Shown here piece after piece: positions 1 through 8,577 of a stretch of 44,604 nucleotides of DNA. Position 1 is the stretch's first letter. The number at the start of each line of letters is the position of its first letter. The notes under the pieces were generated by a model, which was not told the origin of the DNA, did not search any database, and worked only from the letters and a program-made list of their open reading frames with translations. Source of the stretch: Candidatus Veblenbacteria bacterium (lineage in GTDB: Bacteria > Patescibacteriota > Patescibacteriia > Veblenbacterales > UBA10138); contig JAUYKG010000013.1 in NCBI GenBank assembly GCA_030700105.1, positions 1-44,604 on the forward strand, read 5' to 3'. A program made the translations under genes and the position numbers.

Positions 1-2252
1 CTCCCTTGGGTTTCGTCCTCGTACTCGTAGGCGCACACCTGGGAGAAGTCTATGGTGGGGAAGGTGGCAGCCAGTTCTTCGTACTTTTCTTTCGTTATCT
101 CCTCGTAGGGTGCCAACTGGTACACATGCTCGTCTTTGGGCAGAAAGGAAAGCCCGCCCACCAGATTCCAGTTCTCGTACACCCAATTGCCCACCTTAAG
201 CCACTCGTCGGTGGAAACAGAAATGGTGGTGGAGGGGTTGTGCTCGGTGTAGTGCTGTTTAAGCATTTTCCAGTGGTCCAGCAAATCGAGTGCCCCCAGA
301 TCGCGCCGCACCACTGCGCCATCCGGCGCTTTCATAGGGAACTCCAGCACGTAGGTGGAGGCTTCGCCGTCCACCTGCCCCACCTCGGGGTGGTAGGGCA
401 CGTGTAGATCCTTCACCATATGGAAAAGCGGGTTGTGGCTCTCTATGCGCACGCGACGAACGTAGTACGGAGCGTGCCGAGGGTGCATGCCAGAAGAGGT
501 GTCAAAGAGCTGCGAACCGTTACCCGAGGGCTTAACGCAGGTAATGCAGGTGGAAGGGTTAATGCCAAAGCGCTTGGCGTACTCGCGGTTCACTTCCACG
601 GCGTGTGCCCTAAGCTTTTCCAAAACCTCCGGCTGCCGCACCACCGGGCAATCCCACTGGCCGGTAATGGAAACGCCCAGCAGAGCCTCTTCCTCGCAGT
701 GCTGCTGCCACTCTGGTGACAGGTACGGGAACTTTGTGAGCGAAGCCTGGTACGTGCCGAGAATAGTGGCCAGGCGAACCTTGCGCATAAGGCTTTCCTC
801 GGTATCCTCGGGCCGCGCCACCACTTCGGAGAGGTTGCAGAACTGTTTGGACTTTAAAATAATCTCGCCGCAGGGGTTGGTGCCGCTGGTGTGCGCGTCG
901 GGCGCGAACACCGGCCAACGCCGGGCCGGCAGCTGCTCTTTCAAACTGCCGCGGTTAAAAATACCCCGCTCGCCCGAGCCTGACTTTATGAGGTTCACCC
1001 ACTCGTCCAAAAAGAGCTCGAGCGAAGGCCTCTCGTTATACACGGCCGAGTTGTTGGCCATGCTGCGCTCGGGGTGCTTTAAATAGAACTGTCCGTTCTT
1101 AGCTTCGCGCATTTCGGTGTCGTCCAGGTCGGACAAAGAAATAAGTGCCGAACGCCTGACACCGCCCATAACCACTATTTCCCCTATCTTGCAGATGATG
1201 TCGTGCACGTCCAAAGTGGTGAGGTGCCGGCCTTGGCGCGCGAACATTTTGGCGCGCGAGAATTCTAGCAGGCTCTTGAGGGGCCCGGGGCCGGAAGCGC
1301 GGCCGCCCATAGTTTTAAGGCGCGAACCCTGCGCACGAATGGTGGAGTAATCAAATTCAATATCCTTACCCTGAGACCACGTGTTCAAGCCCAATACCAG
1401 AGCATCCGCCCAGCCCTCTTTGCTGTCCTTGATCTGGTGGGTGAAAAGCGTGGTGCCCATTTGCCGCTTGATGATAGGCAGCTGCTCCACGGTTTGCCGC
1501 TCCACACTGAACCCCACGCCGGTGCCGCACATGAGGATGTACATAATTTCGCCGAAATCCTGCCAGGCCGAAGGGGCCACAAAGGAGCAATTGTAGGCGC
1601 ACACATTGGTGGCCCTAGCCGCCGTACCAGCACCCCACAAGAGCCGCATGGAGCCGAGCGCTTCCATTTTGAGCATGCTGCTCCGAATTTCACTGTACTC
1701 CTCGCTCGTAAGCTTGCTACCGATCTTTTCCTCCATAAAGTCCACGTAGCGCTGTACCGTTTCCAACCAGGTTTCCCGCCGCCCTTTGTCCGGCATCCAT
1801 TTGGAATAGGTGGAGTAGTACACGAACTCCGCGAGCTGATTGCGGAAGTAGCGCTTACTCTCCTGGGCCAGCTGCTTAGCCTCTTCCGGCACCGGCCGCT
1901 CGGCCTTGCGCTGCTGCGCGTGTTCCTCGCGGTAGAGAATATAAGCCTTGGCGGTCTTAAGCCACTTGGAGTGCATGAGCGTAAGCTCCACCACGTCTTG
2001 CACCTGTTCCACTGTGGGCGTGGTGTGCCCGTCGTAAATGCGTTCCAGCTCCTCCGCTACTGCCCAGGCTAAACGCGCCGCCTCTTCGCGCGCAAATTCC
2101 CCGGTCTCGGCGCCGGCGTGAGCAATGGCCGCCACGATCTTCTTGGGATCAAAGTCCACTACGCGCCCGTCGCGCTTGGTAATGCGCGTTAACGCCACCG
2201 TGGTCGAACCGGCGGTGGTAGTTGGAGTGGAGGAACGGGCGGAGTGGGACAT
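1..2252 (-). CDS. nrdJ: Adenosylcobalamin-dependent (class II) ribonucleotide reductase, N-terminal ATP-cone, 3' end truncated by window edge
   Basis: Own translation of the minus strand from ATG at 2252 stays open to base 1: MSHSARSSTPTTTAGSTTVALTRITKRDGRVVDFDPKKIVAAI... (ATP-cone), ...NVCAYNCSFVAPSAWQDFGEIMYILMCGTGVGFSVE..., ...TSGTNPCGEIIL.... Absent from the ORF track because it has no stop inside the window. Directly downstream of nrdR. Confidence 0.93.
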   Translation of the reverse strand, partial: MSHSARSSTPTTTAGSTTVALTRITKRDGRVVDFDPKKIVAAIAHAGAETGEFAREEAARLAWAVAEELERIYDGHTTPTVEQVQDVVELTLMHSKWLKTAKAYILYREEHAQQRKAERPVPEEAKQLAQESKRYFRNQLAEFVYYSTYSKWMPDKGRRETWLETVQRYVDFMEEKIGSKLTSEEYSEIRSSMLKMEALGSMRLLWGAGTAARATNVCAYNCSFVAPSAWQDFGEIMYILMCGTGVGFSVERQTVEQLPIIKRQMGTTLFTHQIKDSKEGWADALVLGLNTWSQGKDIEFDYSTIRAQGSRLKTMGGRASGPGPLKSLLEFSRAKMFARQGRHLTTLDVHDIICKIGEIVVMGGVRRSALISLSDLDDTEMREAKNGQFYLKHPERSMANNSAVYNERPSLELFLDEWVNLIKSGSGERGIFNRGSLKEQLPARRWPVFAPDAHTSGTNPCGEIILKSKQFCNLSEVVARPEDTEESLMRKVRLATILGTYQASLTKFPYLSPEWQQHCEEEALLGVSITGQWDCPVVRQPEVLEKLRAHAVEVNREYAKRFGINPSTCITCVKPSGNGSQLFDTSSGMHPRHAPYYVRRVRIESHNPLFHMVKDLHVPYHPEVGQVDGEASTYVLEFPMKAPDGAVVRRDLGALDLLDHWKMLKQHYTEHNPSTTISVSTDEWLKVGNWVYENWNLVGGLSFLPKDEHVYQLAPYEEITKEKYEELAATFPTIDFSQVCAYEYEDETQG

Positions 2253-2309
2253 AGGTGGGGTGGATAAATTTTAGGTTAGTTTATAGATACGTTTAAGGCA
2301 GTATGAGCT

Positions 2310-2777
2310 CTATGAGCGGCGGCGCGGCGAACGGCCCAGGCCCTTGAGCTCTTGAGTGAAACCTTCAACATCCTGGAAAGAACGGTACACGCTGGCAAAA
2401 CGGATGTAGGCAACCTGATCGAACCGCTTAAGATGCTTCATAACCAGTTCACCGATCTCGCGCGTGGTTAGTTCGGTCTTACGCTTACGCTGAATATCGC
2501 GCTCGATCTTTTGTACCAACGCGGTGAACTGTTCGGCGGTATAGGGGCGCTTCTCCAAACTGTGCTTAAGGCCCTGGGCCAGTTTCTCCTTACTGTAGGG
2601 CTCCCGGCGTCCGTCGCGCTTAATAACGGTGAGTTCGAGTATCTCGCCTTGTTCAACCGTGGAGAAACGAAACCCGCACTTCGTGCACTCTCGGCGGCGT
2701 CGAATAGAAAGCCCGTCGGCTGCCACCCGCGAGTCCGTAACCTTAGTGTCAAAGTAGTTGCAATACGGGCAGTGCAT
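2310..2777 (-). CDS. nrdR: Transcriptional repressor NrdR (Zn ribbon + ATP-cone)
   Basis: MHCPYCNYFDTKVTDSRVAADGLSIRRRRECTKCGFRFSTVE... Start set at 2777 because the longer 2798 start would run into the promoter/operator. Confidence 0.97.
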   Translation of the reverse strand: MHCPYCNYFDTKVTDSRVAADGLSIRRRRECTKCGFRFSTVEQGEILELTVIKRDGRREPYSKEKLAQGLKHSLEKRPYTAEQFTALVQKIERDIQRKRKTELTTREIGELVMKHLKRFDQVAYIRFASVYRSFQDVEGFTQELKGLGRSPRRRS

Positions 2778-2792
2778 AGGGCCACCCTTGGG

Positions 2793-2808
2793 ACACAAGA
2801 TGTAGTGG
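2793..2808. promoter_or_regulatory. NrdR box 1 (ACACAAGATGTAGTGG)
   Basis: Close to the known NrdR-box consensus (acaCwAtATaTwGtGt); just upstream of the nrdR start; paired with box 2 whose start is 33 bp away. Confidence 0.85.
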
Positions 2809-2819
2809 TCGTAAATTCA

Positions 2820-2848
2820 ATTGTAACCCTATATGTAGTAGCGGTCAA
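2820..2848 (-). promoter_or_regulatory. Sigma70-type promoter of nrdR-nrdJ (TTGACC-N17-TACAAT)
   Basis: Near-consensus hexamers with 17-bp spacer, minus strand, upstream of nrdR. Confidence 0.8.
2826..2841. promoter_or_regulatory. NrdR box 2 (ACCCTATATGTAGTAG), inside the promoter spacer
   Basis: Second NrdR-like box; lies between -35 (TTGACC, 2843-2848) and -10 (TACAAT, 2820-2825). Confidence 0.85.
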
Positions 2849-2942
2849 AGGTCCAGAAAATGGAGCAAAACCTGATTTTAGTTCACCATATACGGGTGCG
2901 TTGGGCCACCTTGAGGTTTCCTTGTGTGGATAAGTTGAGCCA

Positions 2943-3082
2943 AAAAACAAAAAAACGCCGCTTACCTTAAGGGCGAAGTACTCCGTCCCGCTCTGGTGAG
3001 CGGGCAAGCGTCGTGAAATAGAATGAACAGGTGGCGAACCTAAATAAGCCATTGATTTTTGTTTGTTTTTAGCGCTTACACT
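2943..3082 (-). ncRNA. Candidate small RNA or attenuated leader with own promoter and intrinsic terminator
   Basis: Promoter TTGACC (3111-3116)-N17-TATCAT (3088-3093); inner hairpin CCCGCTC/GAGCGGG (2988-3005); closing stem CGACGCTT/AAGCGGCG (3007-3014 with 2957-2964) followed by TTTTTTTGTTTTTT. Confidence 0.65.
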
Positions 3083-3087
3083 AGGAA

Positions 3088-3116
3088 TGATAGCAAAAAA
3101 ATGCCCTCGGGTCAAT
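3088..3116 (-). promoter_or_regulatory. Promoter TTGACC-N17-TATCAT
   Basis: Minus-strand hexamers, 17-bp spacing, about 5 nt before the candidate sRNA start. Confidence 0.75.
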
Positions 3117-3182
3117 TAACCCAGTTCAATATACTAAGTGGGTCACCCGTAAGCCCAATGAAGGGCGGTTTTCATTTTCTGG

Positions 3183-4391
3183 CTACTTCCCCAGCTTGCG
3201 GCGGATGAAGGCGGGGATATCGTAATCGTCCTCAGCCTGGTTTGCGGTATTCGCTTCCCTTAGGGGCGGTTTTGGCTTGCTGGGCGACGAGCGAAGACTG
3301 CGCTCCTGAAAAACCCCTGGCTCACTGCTCTCACGCTCGTGCTTTGGTTCCGGAGGAGTAGCCACGCGCTCTTGCCTAAGGAAGGCTGACGGAGTGTAAG
3401 GAGCGACCATTGGGGTGGCCGAGACCTTCTTGGGGGAAGAGGTTTGAGCAAAACCAGTGGCGATCACAGTTACCTTAAGCTCATCCTTCATAGCCTCATC
3501 TATCACAGCGCCGAAGATGATCTTGGCGTTGGGATCGGCCGAAGCGGTGATAATACGGGCCGCCTCGTTCACCTCGTACATAGTGAGGTCGGGTCCGCCA
3601 GTAATAGTAAAGAGGATGCCACGCGCGCCGTCTATCCCTAGTTCCAGCAGAGGAGAATCGATTGCCGCCTTAGCCGCTTCGGCCGCGCGATTCTCGCCCG
3701 ACGCAGTGCCGATACCCATTAAGGCTGAGCCAGCGCCTGACATAATAGCCTTCACATCGGCAAAGTCCACATTAATGAGCCCAGGTACCGTAACGAGTTC
3801 GGCAATTCCCTGCACGCCCTGGCGCAAGACATCATCCACAATGGAGAAGGCTTCCAAGAGTGAGGTCTTCTTATCTATTAGCTGGAGCAACCGATCGTTC
3901 GGGATAGTGATAATGGTATCAACCTTGTCCGCCAGTTCGTCCAGACCTTGCTCGGCAACAGCCTTGCGCTGAGCACCTTCAAAGCTGAACGGTTTGGTAA
4001 CCACCGCAATGGTGAGCGCGCCGGCCTCGCGCGCCAATTCCGCCACCAGCGGCCCGGCCCCTGTGCCTGTACCACCTCCCAGCCCGCAGGTAAGGAACAC
4101 CATATCAGCTCCCTTTAAAACCTCTTTAACCTCGTCCCGGCTCTCCTCGGCGGACTTTCTACCCAGCTCGGGGTCCATACCTGCCCCCAAGCCGCGCGTA
4201 GTGGCTGTGCCGATGTGGAGCTTAACTCCGGCGCGAGAATGCTGGAGTGCCTGGGCATCAGTATTAATAGCCACAAACTCAACGCCCCGGAATTTAAAGG
4301 AGATCATGCGGTTAATAGCCGCGCCGCCGGAGCCGCCTACGCCAACTACCTTAATCTTGGCCAGGGTTTCTATATCGGGCTTTACTTCCAT
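3183..4391 (-). CDS. ftsZ: Cell division protein FtsZ
   Basis: Tubulin signature [11 protein letters not shown]-terminal [17 protein letters not shown]-terminal [15 protein letters not shown]. Confidence 0.98.
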   Translation of the reverse strand: MEVKPDIETLAKIKVVGVGGSGGAAINRMISFKFRGVEFVAINTDAQALQHSRAGVKLHIGTATTRGLGAGMDPELGRKSAEESRDEVKEVLKGADMVFLTCGLGGGTGTGAGPLVAELAREAGALTIAVVTKPFSFEGAQRKAVAEQGLDELADKVDTIITIPNDRLLQLIDKKTSLLEAFSIVDDVLRQGVQGIAELVTVPGLINVDFADVKAIMSGAGSALMGIGTASGENRAAEAAKAAIDSPLLELGIDGARGILFTITGGPDLTMYEVNEAARIITASADPNAKIIFGAVIDEAMKDELKVTVIATGFAQTSSPKKVSATPMVAPYTPSAFLRQERVATPPEPKHERESSEPGVFQERSLRSSPSKPKPPLREANTANQAEDDYDIPAFIRRKLGK

Positions 4392-4435
4392 AGGACATTA
4401 ATAACGTAAAAATTGATAAATAGTTCTTTGTGCCC

Positions 4436-5671
4436 TTAAGGCATAAAGAACTTAGGCAAACCTTTAAGTTTAGAAAGCACCTGCGACACCGAAGAGAAAC
4501 GCGGCAAATGGAAGCCACTGGGAGCCTGGGCTTGGGCTTGGCCCCAACGCACCAAGCCGAGAGCGGTGCTGAAGGCAGGATCATTCACGCGCTCCAGCGG
4601 ACTCACCACCTCTAGCGGGTAGCCAATGGTGGCGGGTAAACGGAACTCCCGCTTGGCTACCTCAATGAGCCCCACTAGCTTCACGCCGCCGCCAGTGAGC
4701 ACTATACCTGAGGGTAATTTACCTGAGCGTTCTATTTTAATAAGTTCACGGTCCACCAGATTGAATATCTCTTCTAGGCGCGCTTCAATAATCTCCGCCA
4801 GGTGGCGGCGGCTGATAACACCTTCTTCTTGAGAGAGTTCAGCCAGGTCGATCTCCTCGCGTTTACCAACCTCCGCAGCCTGCGCGTGGCCATAATCAAT
4901 TTTTAAACGTTCCGCCACATCGATGGATGTGCGCAGACCAATGGCAATGTCATTAGTAATGTGCCCCGAACCGACCGGCAGAATGGCAGCGTGCAAGGGA
5001 TCACCATCTTCACACACCAACAAACTGGTAGTAGCGCCGCCGATGTTCACCACCGCCACACCGAGCTCTTTTTGTCGCTTGGTCACGGTAGCTTCGGCAG
5101 TGGCCAGAATCCCCAGCACCAGATCGTCGATATCCACGCCGGTACGGTACACGCACTTGGTGAGATTTTTTACCTGTGCGATTTGGCCCTCGATGATCTG
5201 TGCCTCCACTTCCAGCCTAACGCCCGTCATGCCGATAGGATCCTTAATACCCGTCTGGCCATCAACAGTGAACGAGCGGGGTAATACGTGAAGAATTTCA
5301 TAATTGGGAGGTGTGGTAACGGCCTGCGCCGCCTCCACTACCCGGCTCACGTCGTCCTCCCCTATTTCCCCGTTCGGTTTGGCTACCGCAATCACGCCGT
5401 GGCTCGATTGCGCCTGAATGTGACTGCCGTTAATTCCTACCCAGGCATGCTCCACGGGCGACCCGGTCATGCGCTCGGCCTTCTCCAGACAACTGGAAAT
5501 CGCCGAAACGGCGTCATCGATGCTCGTGACCACGCCCTTGTGTATACCCTCCGAAGGTACCTCGGCTAAACCGACCACTTGCAGCTGCTCGCCGGCATTG
5601 GCCTGAGCCACCGCTACGCGCACAGCTGTTGAGCCGATATCAAGACCGGTAATAGTAGTAACGGAAGCCAT
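4436..5671 (-). CDS. ftsA: Cell division protein FtsA
   Basis: ITGLDIGSTAVRVAVAQ..., SGIVLTGGGVKLVGLIEVAKREF; upstream of ftsZ. ATG at 5671 preferred over 5740. Confidence 0.96.
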   Translation of the reverse strand: MASVTTITGLDIGSTAVRVAVAQANAGEQLQVVGLAEVPSEGIHKGVVTSIDDAVSAISSCLEKAERMTGSPVEHAWVGINGSHIQAQSSHGVIAVAKPNGEIGEDDVSRVVEAAQAVTTPPNYEILHVLPRSFTVDGQTGIKDPIGMTGVRLEVEAQIIEGQIAQVKNLTKCVYRTGVDIDDLVLGILATAEATVTKRQKELGVAVVNIGGATTSLLVCEDGDPLHAAILPVGSGHITNDIAIGLRTSIDVAERLKIDYGHAQAAEVGKREEIDLAELSQEEGVISRRHLAEIIEARLEEIFNLVDRELIKIERSGKLPSGIVLTGGGVKLVGLIEVAKREFRLPATIGYPLEVVSPLERVNDPAFSTALGLVRWGQAQAQAPSGFHLPRFSSVSQVLSKLKGLPKFFMP

Positions 5672-5732
5672 TGAGGGGTAGATAACTCTTACCAGTATAG
5701 AGCCCCTGGGTACGCCTGTGAAGCCTAAGGGC

Positions 5733-5753
5733 GTGAACAATTTAATTGTTCAC
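5733..5753. repeat. Palindrome GTGAACAATTTAATTGTTCAC upstream of ftsA
   Basis: 9-bp perfect arms around TTA, in the dgkA-ftsA gap. Confidence 0.7.
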
Positions 5754-5787
5754 CCTTTTGCACTTAATCCAGAAAAACACGGTGTGG

Positions 5788-6141
5788 CTAGGGCTGGCCA
5801 AACACGAACACAAGCAGCGCTACTGCCACTGCCCCCACAGCGACCAGCAACACCGCAGCGGCTAGGAGATTCTTTAGCACACCAACCTGTGCGGAGAGAC
5901 GCGGCTCAACCAGATCGAATAAGCGTTCTAACACGGTATTGAACGCTTCGGCGCTTAATACCACAAAAGAGACCACAATGATGAGTGCCCAAGAAACGGG
6001 ATCGAGCCTCAAGTACCAGGCCACCGCTTGTGCCACGAGCGCCGCGGCGATCTGCCAACGAAAACTCCACTCGTGGCGCCACAGGTACACAAGTCCGTGC
6101 GCCGCGTAGGTGAATTTTGGCAAGAGAGTTTGCTTCTTCAT
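5788..6141 (-). CDS. dgkA: Diacylglycerol/undecaprenol kinase family protein (DgkA)
   Basis: Three TM segments and VSFVVLSAEAFNTVLERLFDLVEP (DAGK signature). Confidence 0.93.
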   Translation of the reverse strand: MKKQTLLPKFTYAAHGLVYLWRHEWSFRWQIAAALVAQAVAWYLRLDPVSWALIIVVSFVVLSAEAFNTVLERLFDLVEPRLSAQVGVLKNLLAAAVLLVAVGAVAVALLVFVFGQP

Positions 6142-6578
6142 ACCAGTTTGAGAATGGAGCGGAGGCCCAAGGCCTGATACTCCAAGGCACGCATAATACT
6201 CCGCTCGCCTGCACGCAGGTGATCGTGGCCTAAGAGGTGGAGTAACCCATGCACAAACAAGAACTCCAATTCGGCTCCGAGGCTATGGCGAGCAGTACGG
6301 GCTTGGCGCGCGGCTTGCTCCACACAAATAAAAATCTCACCCACCACCGGGGAACGCGCCTGATAGGTGAACGAGAGTACATCCGTGACACGATCATAAT
6401 GACGATAGGTGGCGTTAAGCCGCCTCATGAACAACCCCGAAACAAAAATGAGGCCTACCTCGCCCCAGCGCTTGCCCGTTAACTTCTCCACTCGAGACAG
6501 TAGCCGCCGCGCGCGCGCGCGGAAAGCGGGCGGAATGCGCATACGCGACACATTGTGGTAACTGAATGTAACTGCCAT
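6138..6578 (-). CDS. ybeY: Endoribonuclease YbeY (rRNA maturation)
   Basis: YRHYDRVTDVLSF and HGLLHLLGHDH motifs. Confidence 0.96.
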   Translation of the reverse strand: MAVTFSYHNVSRMRIPPAFRARARRLLSRVEKLTGKRWGEVGLIFVSGLFMRRLNATYRHYDRVTDVLSFTYQARSPVVGEIFICVEQAARQARTARHSLGAELEFLFVHGLLHLLGHDHLRAGERSIMRALEYQALGLRSILKLV

Positions 6579-6611
6579 TGTCTTTTAAGTGGCGGGTAAA
6601 CCAGCGCCTTC

Positions 6612-7910
6612 CTAGATATTGCTCGGTGCCCCTTCAGGCTCCGTGGGTTGGCCCAAGGGCTGCTCGCCCGAAGCCAAGGTAAAAAGCTGTACCATAGCCT
6701 TAAAAAGCGCATAATACGAAGCGCTCTCAGCCGTACCAATATTATAGCTAACAGCAATAATACTGCGCTCGGTCGCCAGGTAGGCCGTAAGGCCGTCTGG
6801 TGCCAACGCCCACACCAAACCACCAGCTATGAGCTGCGGCACCTCTGTTGGGGCGAGGCTGGGGAACTGAGCAGCGTACCAAGCCGCGGCGGTAAGCTTG
6901 TCCGGATTACCTACCACCAATACCTCAATAAACTCAGTGCCACCTCCCCTTACCAGCACCTCAGAATCCTCTTCATCGATTGCCTCCGCCTCCCAAGACG
7001 TGGGGTAGAGTAACGTGTAGCTAAACTGTTCGTTCGTGTAACTCTTGAAGTGCGCACTCGTAATAAGCCGAGCGCTCTCACCTAGAGTTGGATCGTAACC
7101 GGAGCCAACCTCACTGCCATCGGTATAGCCATCGCCGTCGGAATCCGGCTTAGCCGCGTCCGAACCCAGCAACGGCTCTTCGGCGTCGGTGAGCCCGTCG
7201 CCGTCAACGTCAGCAGTGGGTAAGGGCGGCGTAACCGGACGTGGACCAGTTGGCGGGGCGACCGAAGAGGGCTGCTCATCTATCCCCAGCGGAGTAGCCT
7301 CGTGGTCGCCACTGCTTAAACCAGCCGTACCTTCTTCCAACCTAAAACGTAAGCTGTAGGTTGTTCCATCTAAGCTCTCAAACAAATAAGGACCACCGCC
7401 CGGCTCTGGATTGGTGGGTACCACCTCAAGGTACACCGCCCCTTGCGAAGCGCCGCTGAACCCGGCGGCCGAGAGCACGTTACTGGAACTCGTGCCGAGG
7501 ACCAACGAAAGCGGGGCAAGTGGATAACGATTATTCTCGGCAAAATAAAGTTCGAGTGCAGCTTGGATCTCTCGCACGTCACGGAAGCGCACGCGGTCAC
7601 GTTCGGCAGCCGTGACCAACTGTGTGGTTGGATTGGGGGAGGTGGGTGCGGGTGCGGGCGTAACAACTGGAGCTGGGGGTGTGGCCGGAACTTGAAGAGA
7701 ACGCCACCACATGTAACCGACCAAGCCCAGGATAGCTACCCCCAGGACAACGAGAACTATAATCAACGTACGCCGGCCCGACCCTCCACCCTTAACCTCA
7801 TTGGGCTGAAAGGCGTTCGGCATGGTGTAAATATCTCCCCACACCTCGGCCTTACCTGCTAAGGGTGGCGTAACGGGAGTGGGTGATTGATTTGATTTTA
7901 GACCAAACAC
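6612..7910 (-). CDS. Single-pass membrane protein with pilin-like helix segment and Ca-binding thrombospondin-type-3-like repeats
   Basis: TM LIIVLVVLGVAILGLVGYMWW; RFRDVREIQAALELYFAENNRYP (pseudopilin-like); DVDGDGLTDAEEPLLGSDAAKPDSDGDGYTDGSE. Confidence 0.75.
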   Translation of the reverse strand: MFGLKSNQSPTPVTPPLAGKAEVWGDIYTMPNAFQPNEVKGGGSGRRTLIIVLVVLGVAILGLVGYMWWRSLQVPATPPAPVVTPAPAPTSPNPTTQLVTAAERDRVRFRDVREIQAALELYFAENNRYPLAPLSLVLGTSSSNVLSAAGFSGASQGAVYLEVVPTNPEPGGGPYLFESLDGTTYSLRFRLEEGTAGLSSGDHEATPLGIDEQPSSVAPPTGPRPVTPPLPTADVDGDGLTDAEEPLLGSDAAKPDSDGDGYTDGSEVGSGYDPTLGESARLITSAHFKSYTNEQFSYTLLYPTSWEAEAIDEEDSEVLVRGGGTEFIEVLVVGNPDKLTAAAWYAAQFPSLAPTEVPQLIAGGLVWALAPDGLTAYLATERSIIAVSYNIGTAESASYYALFKAMVQLFTLASGEQPLGQPTEPEGAPSNI

Positions 7911-7939
7911 GCTACTTAACCTCCTTAATGCTTGAGCTA

Positions 7940-8524
7940 CTACTGATTCGGCAACTCTAAAATACGGCCGGGGCCGGTGGGGCTGTACCCGTTCCTCACC
8001 TCTTCGCCGTCGCCGTACCCGTCGCCGTCCGTATCGAACTGCAAAGGGTTGGACTGGTAAATGCTCAGCTCTTCGTAATCAAACAAACCATCTTCATCAC
8101 TATCCGCCCGCCGCGGATCCGTGCCGCGCTCAAGCTCCTCGACATCAGTCAAACGATCACCATCCGTGTCGGTAGAAGCGTTCGGTGCAGGAGTAGGTTC
8201 GGTGTTCACTGGCTGAACCGGGGTTTGGTCTGCGGGCTGCGACGTCTCGTTGAGCGGTGCCGGAACAGGCTCGCTCCCCCAACGCACCCACAGGTACCAA
8301 GCGCCAGCGCCGATTACTAATACCAATACAGCCAGCGCCAACCATTTGAGCCACGAATGCGAAGAATGGCGCTCACCCATTGGCATAGTGAGCGGCGCCT
8401 CGAGGACTGGGCCCGAGGCTAAGGTTTCGGGCTGAGGTTTAGACAAGGACGAAACCCCCTCAGCTGGGGCGAAAATATCCTCTACGGGTTTGGTTGATGG
8501 GGTGCCTGGTGGTTGATCAAACAT
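7940..8524 (-). CDS. Membrane-anchored protein with Ca-binding TSP3-like repeats
   Basis: TM WLALAVLVLVIGAGAWYLWV; DTDGDRLTDVEELERGTDPRRADSDEDGLFDYEE...DTDGDGYGDGEE. Confidence 0.78.
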   Translation of the reverse strand: MFDQPPGTPSTKPVEDIFAPAEGVSSLSKPQPETLASGPVLEAPLTMPMGERHSSHSWLKWLALAVLVLVIGAGAWYLWVRWGSEPVPAPLNETSQPADQTPVQPVNTEPTPAPNASTDTDGDRLTDVEELERGTDPRRADSDEDGLFDYEELSIYQSNPLQFDTDGDGYGDGEEVRNGYSPTGPGRILELPNQ

Positions 8525-8577
8525 ATATGAAAGTGTTAGCTAGGTAAACGTAGCACGTTTGTTCCTCAATCTCAATC

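Noticed and set aside
6-1602. Several ORFs on both strands (e.g. 6-407 +, 487-1086 +, 1385-1693 -) in the track
   Set aside because: Off-frame or antisense shadows of the edge-truncated nrdJ reading frame.
2468-3115. 215-aa minus ORF across the ftsZ-nrdR gap
   Set aside because: Runs through promoter, terminator and NrdR boxes and overlaps nrdR in another frame; low-complexity, no family resemblance. A short internal ORF near 3053 is left open but unsupported.
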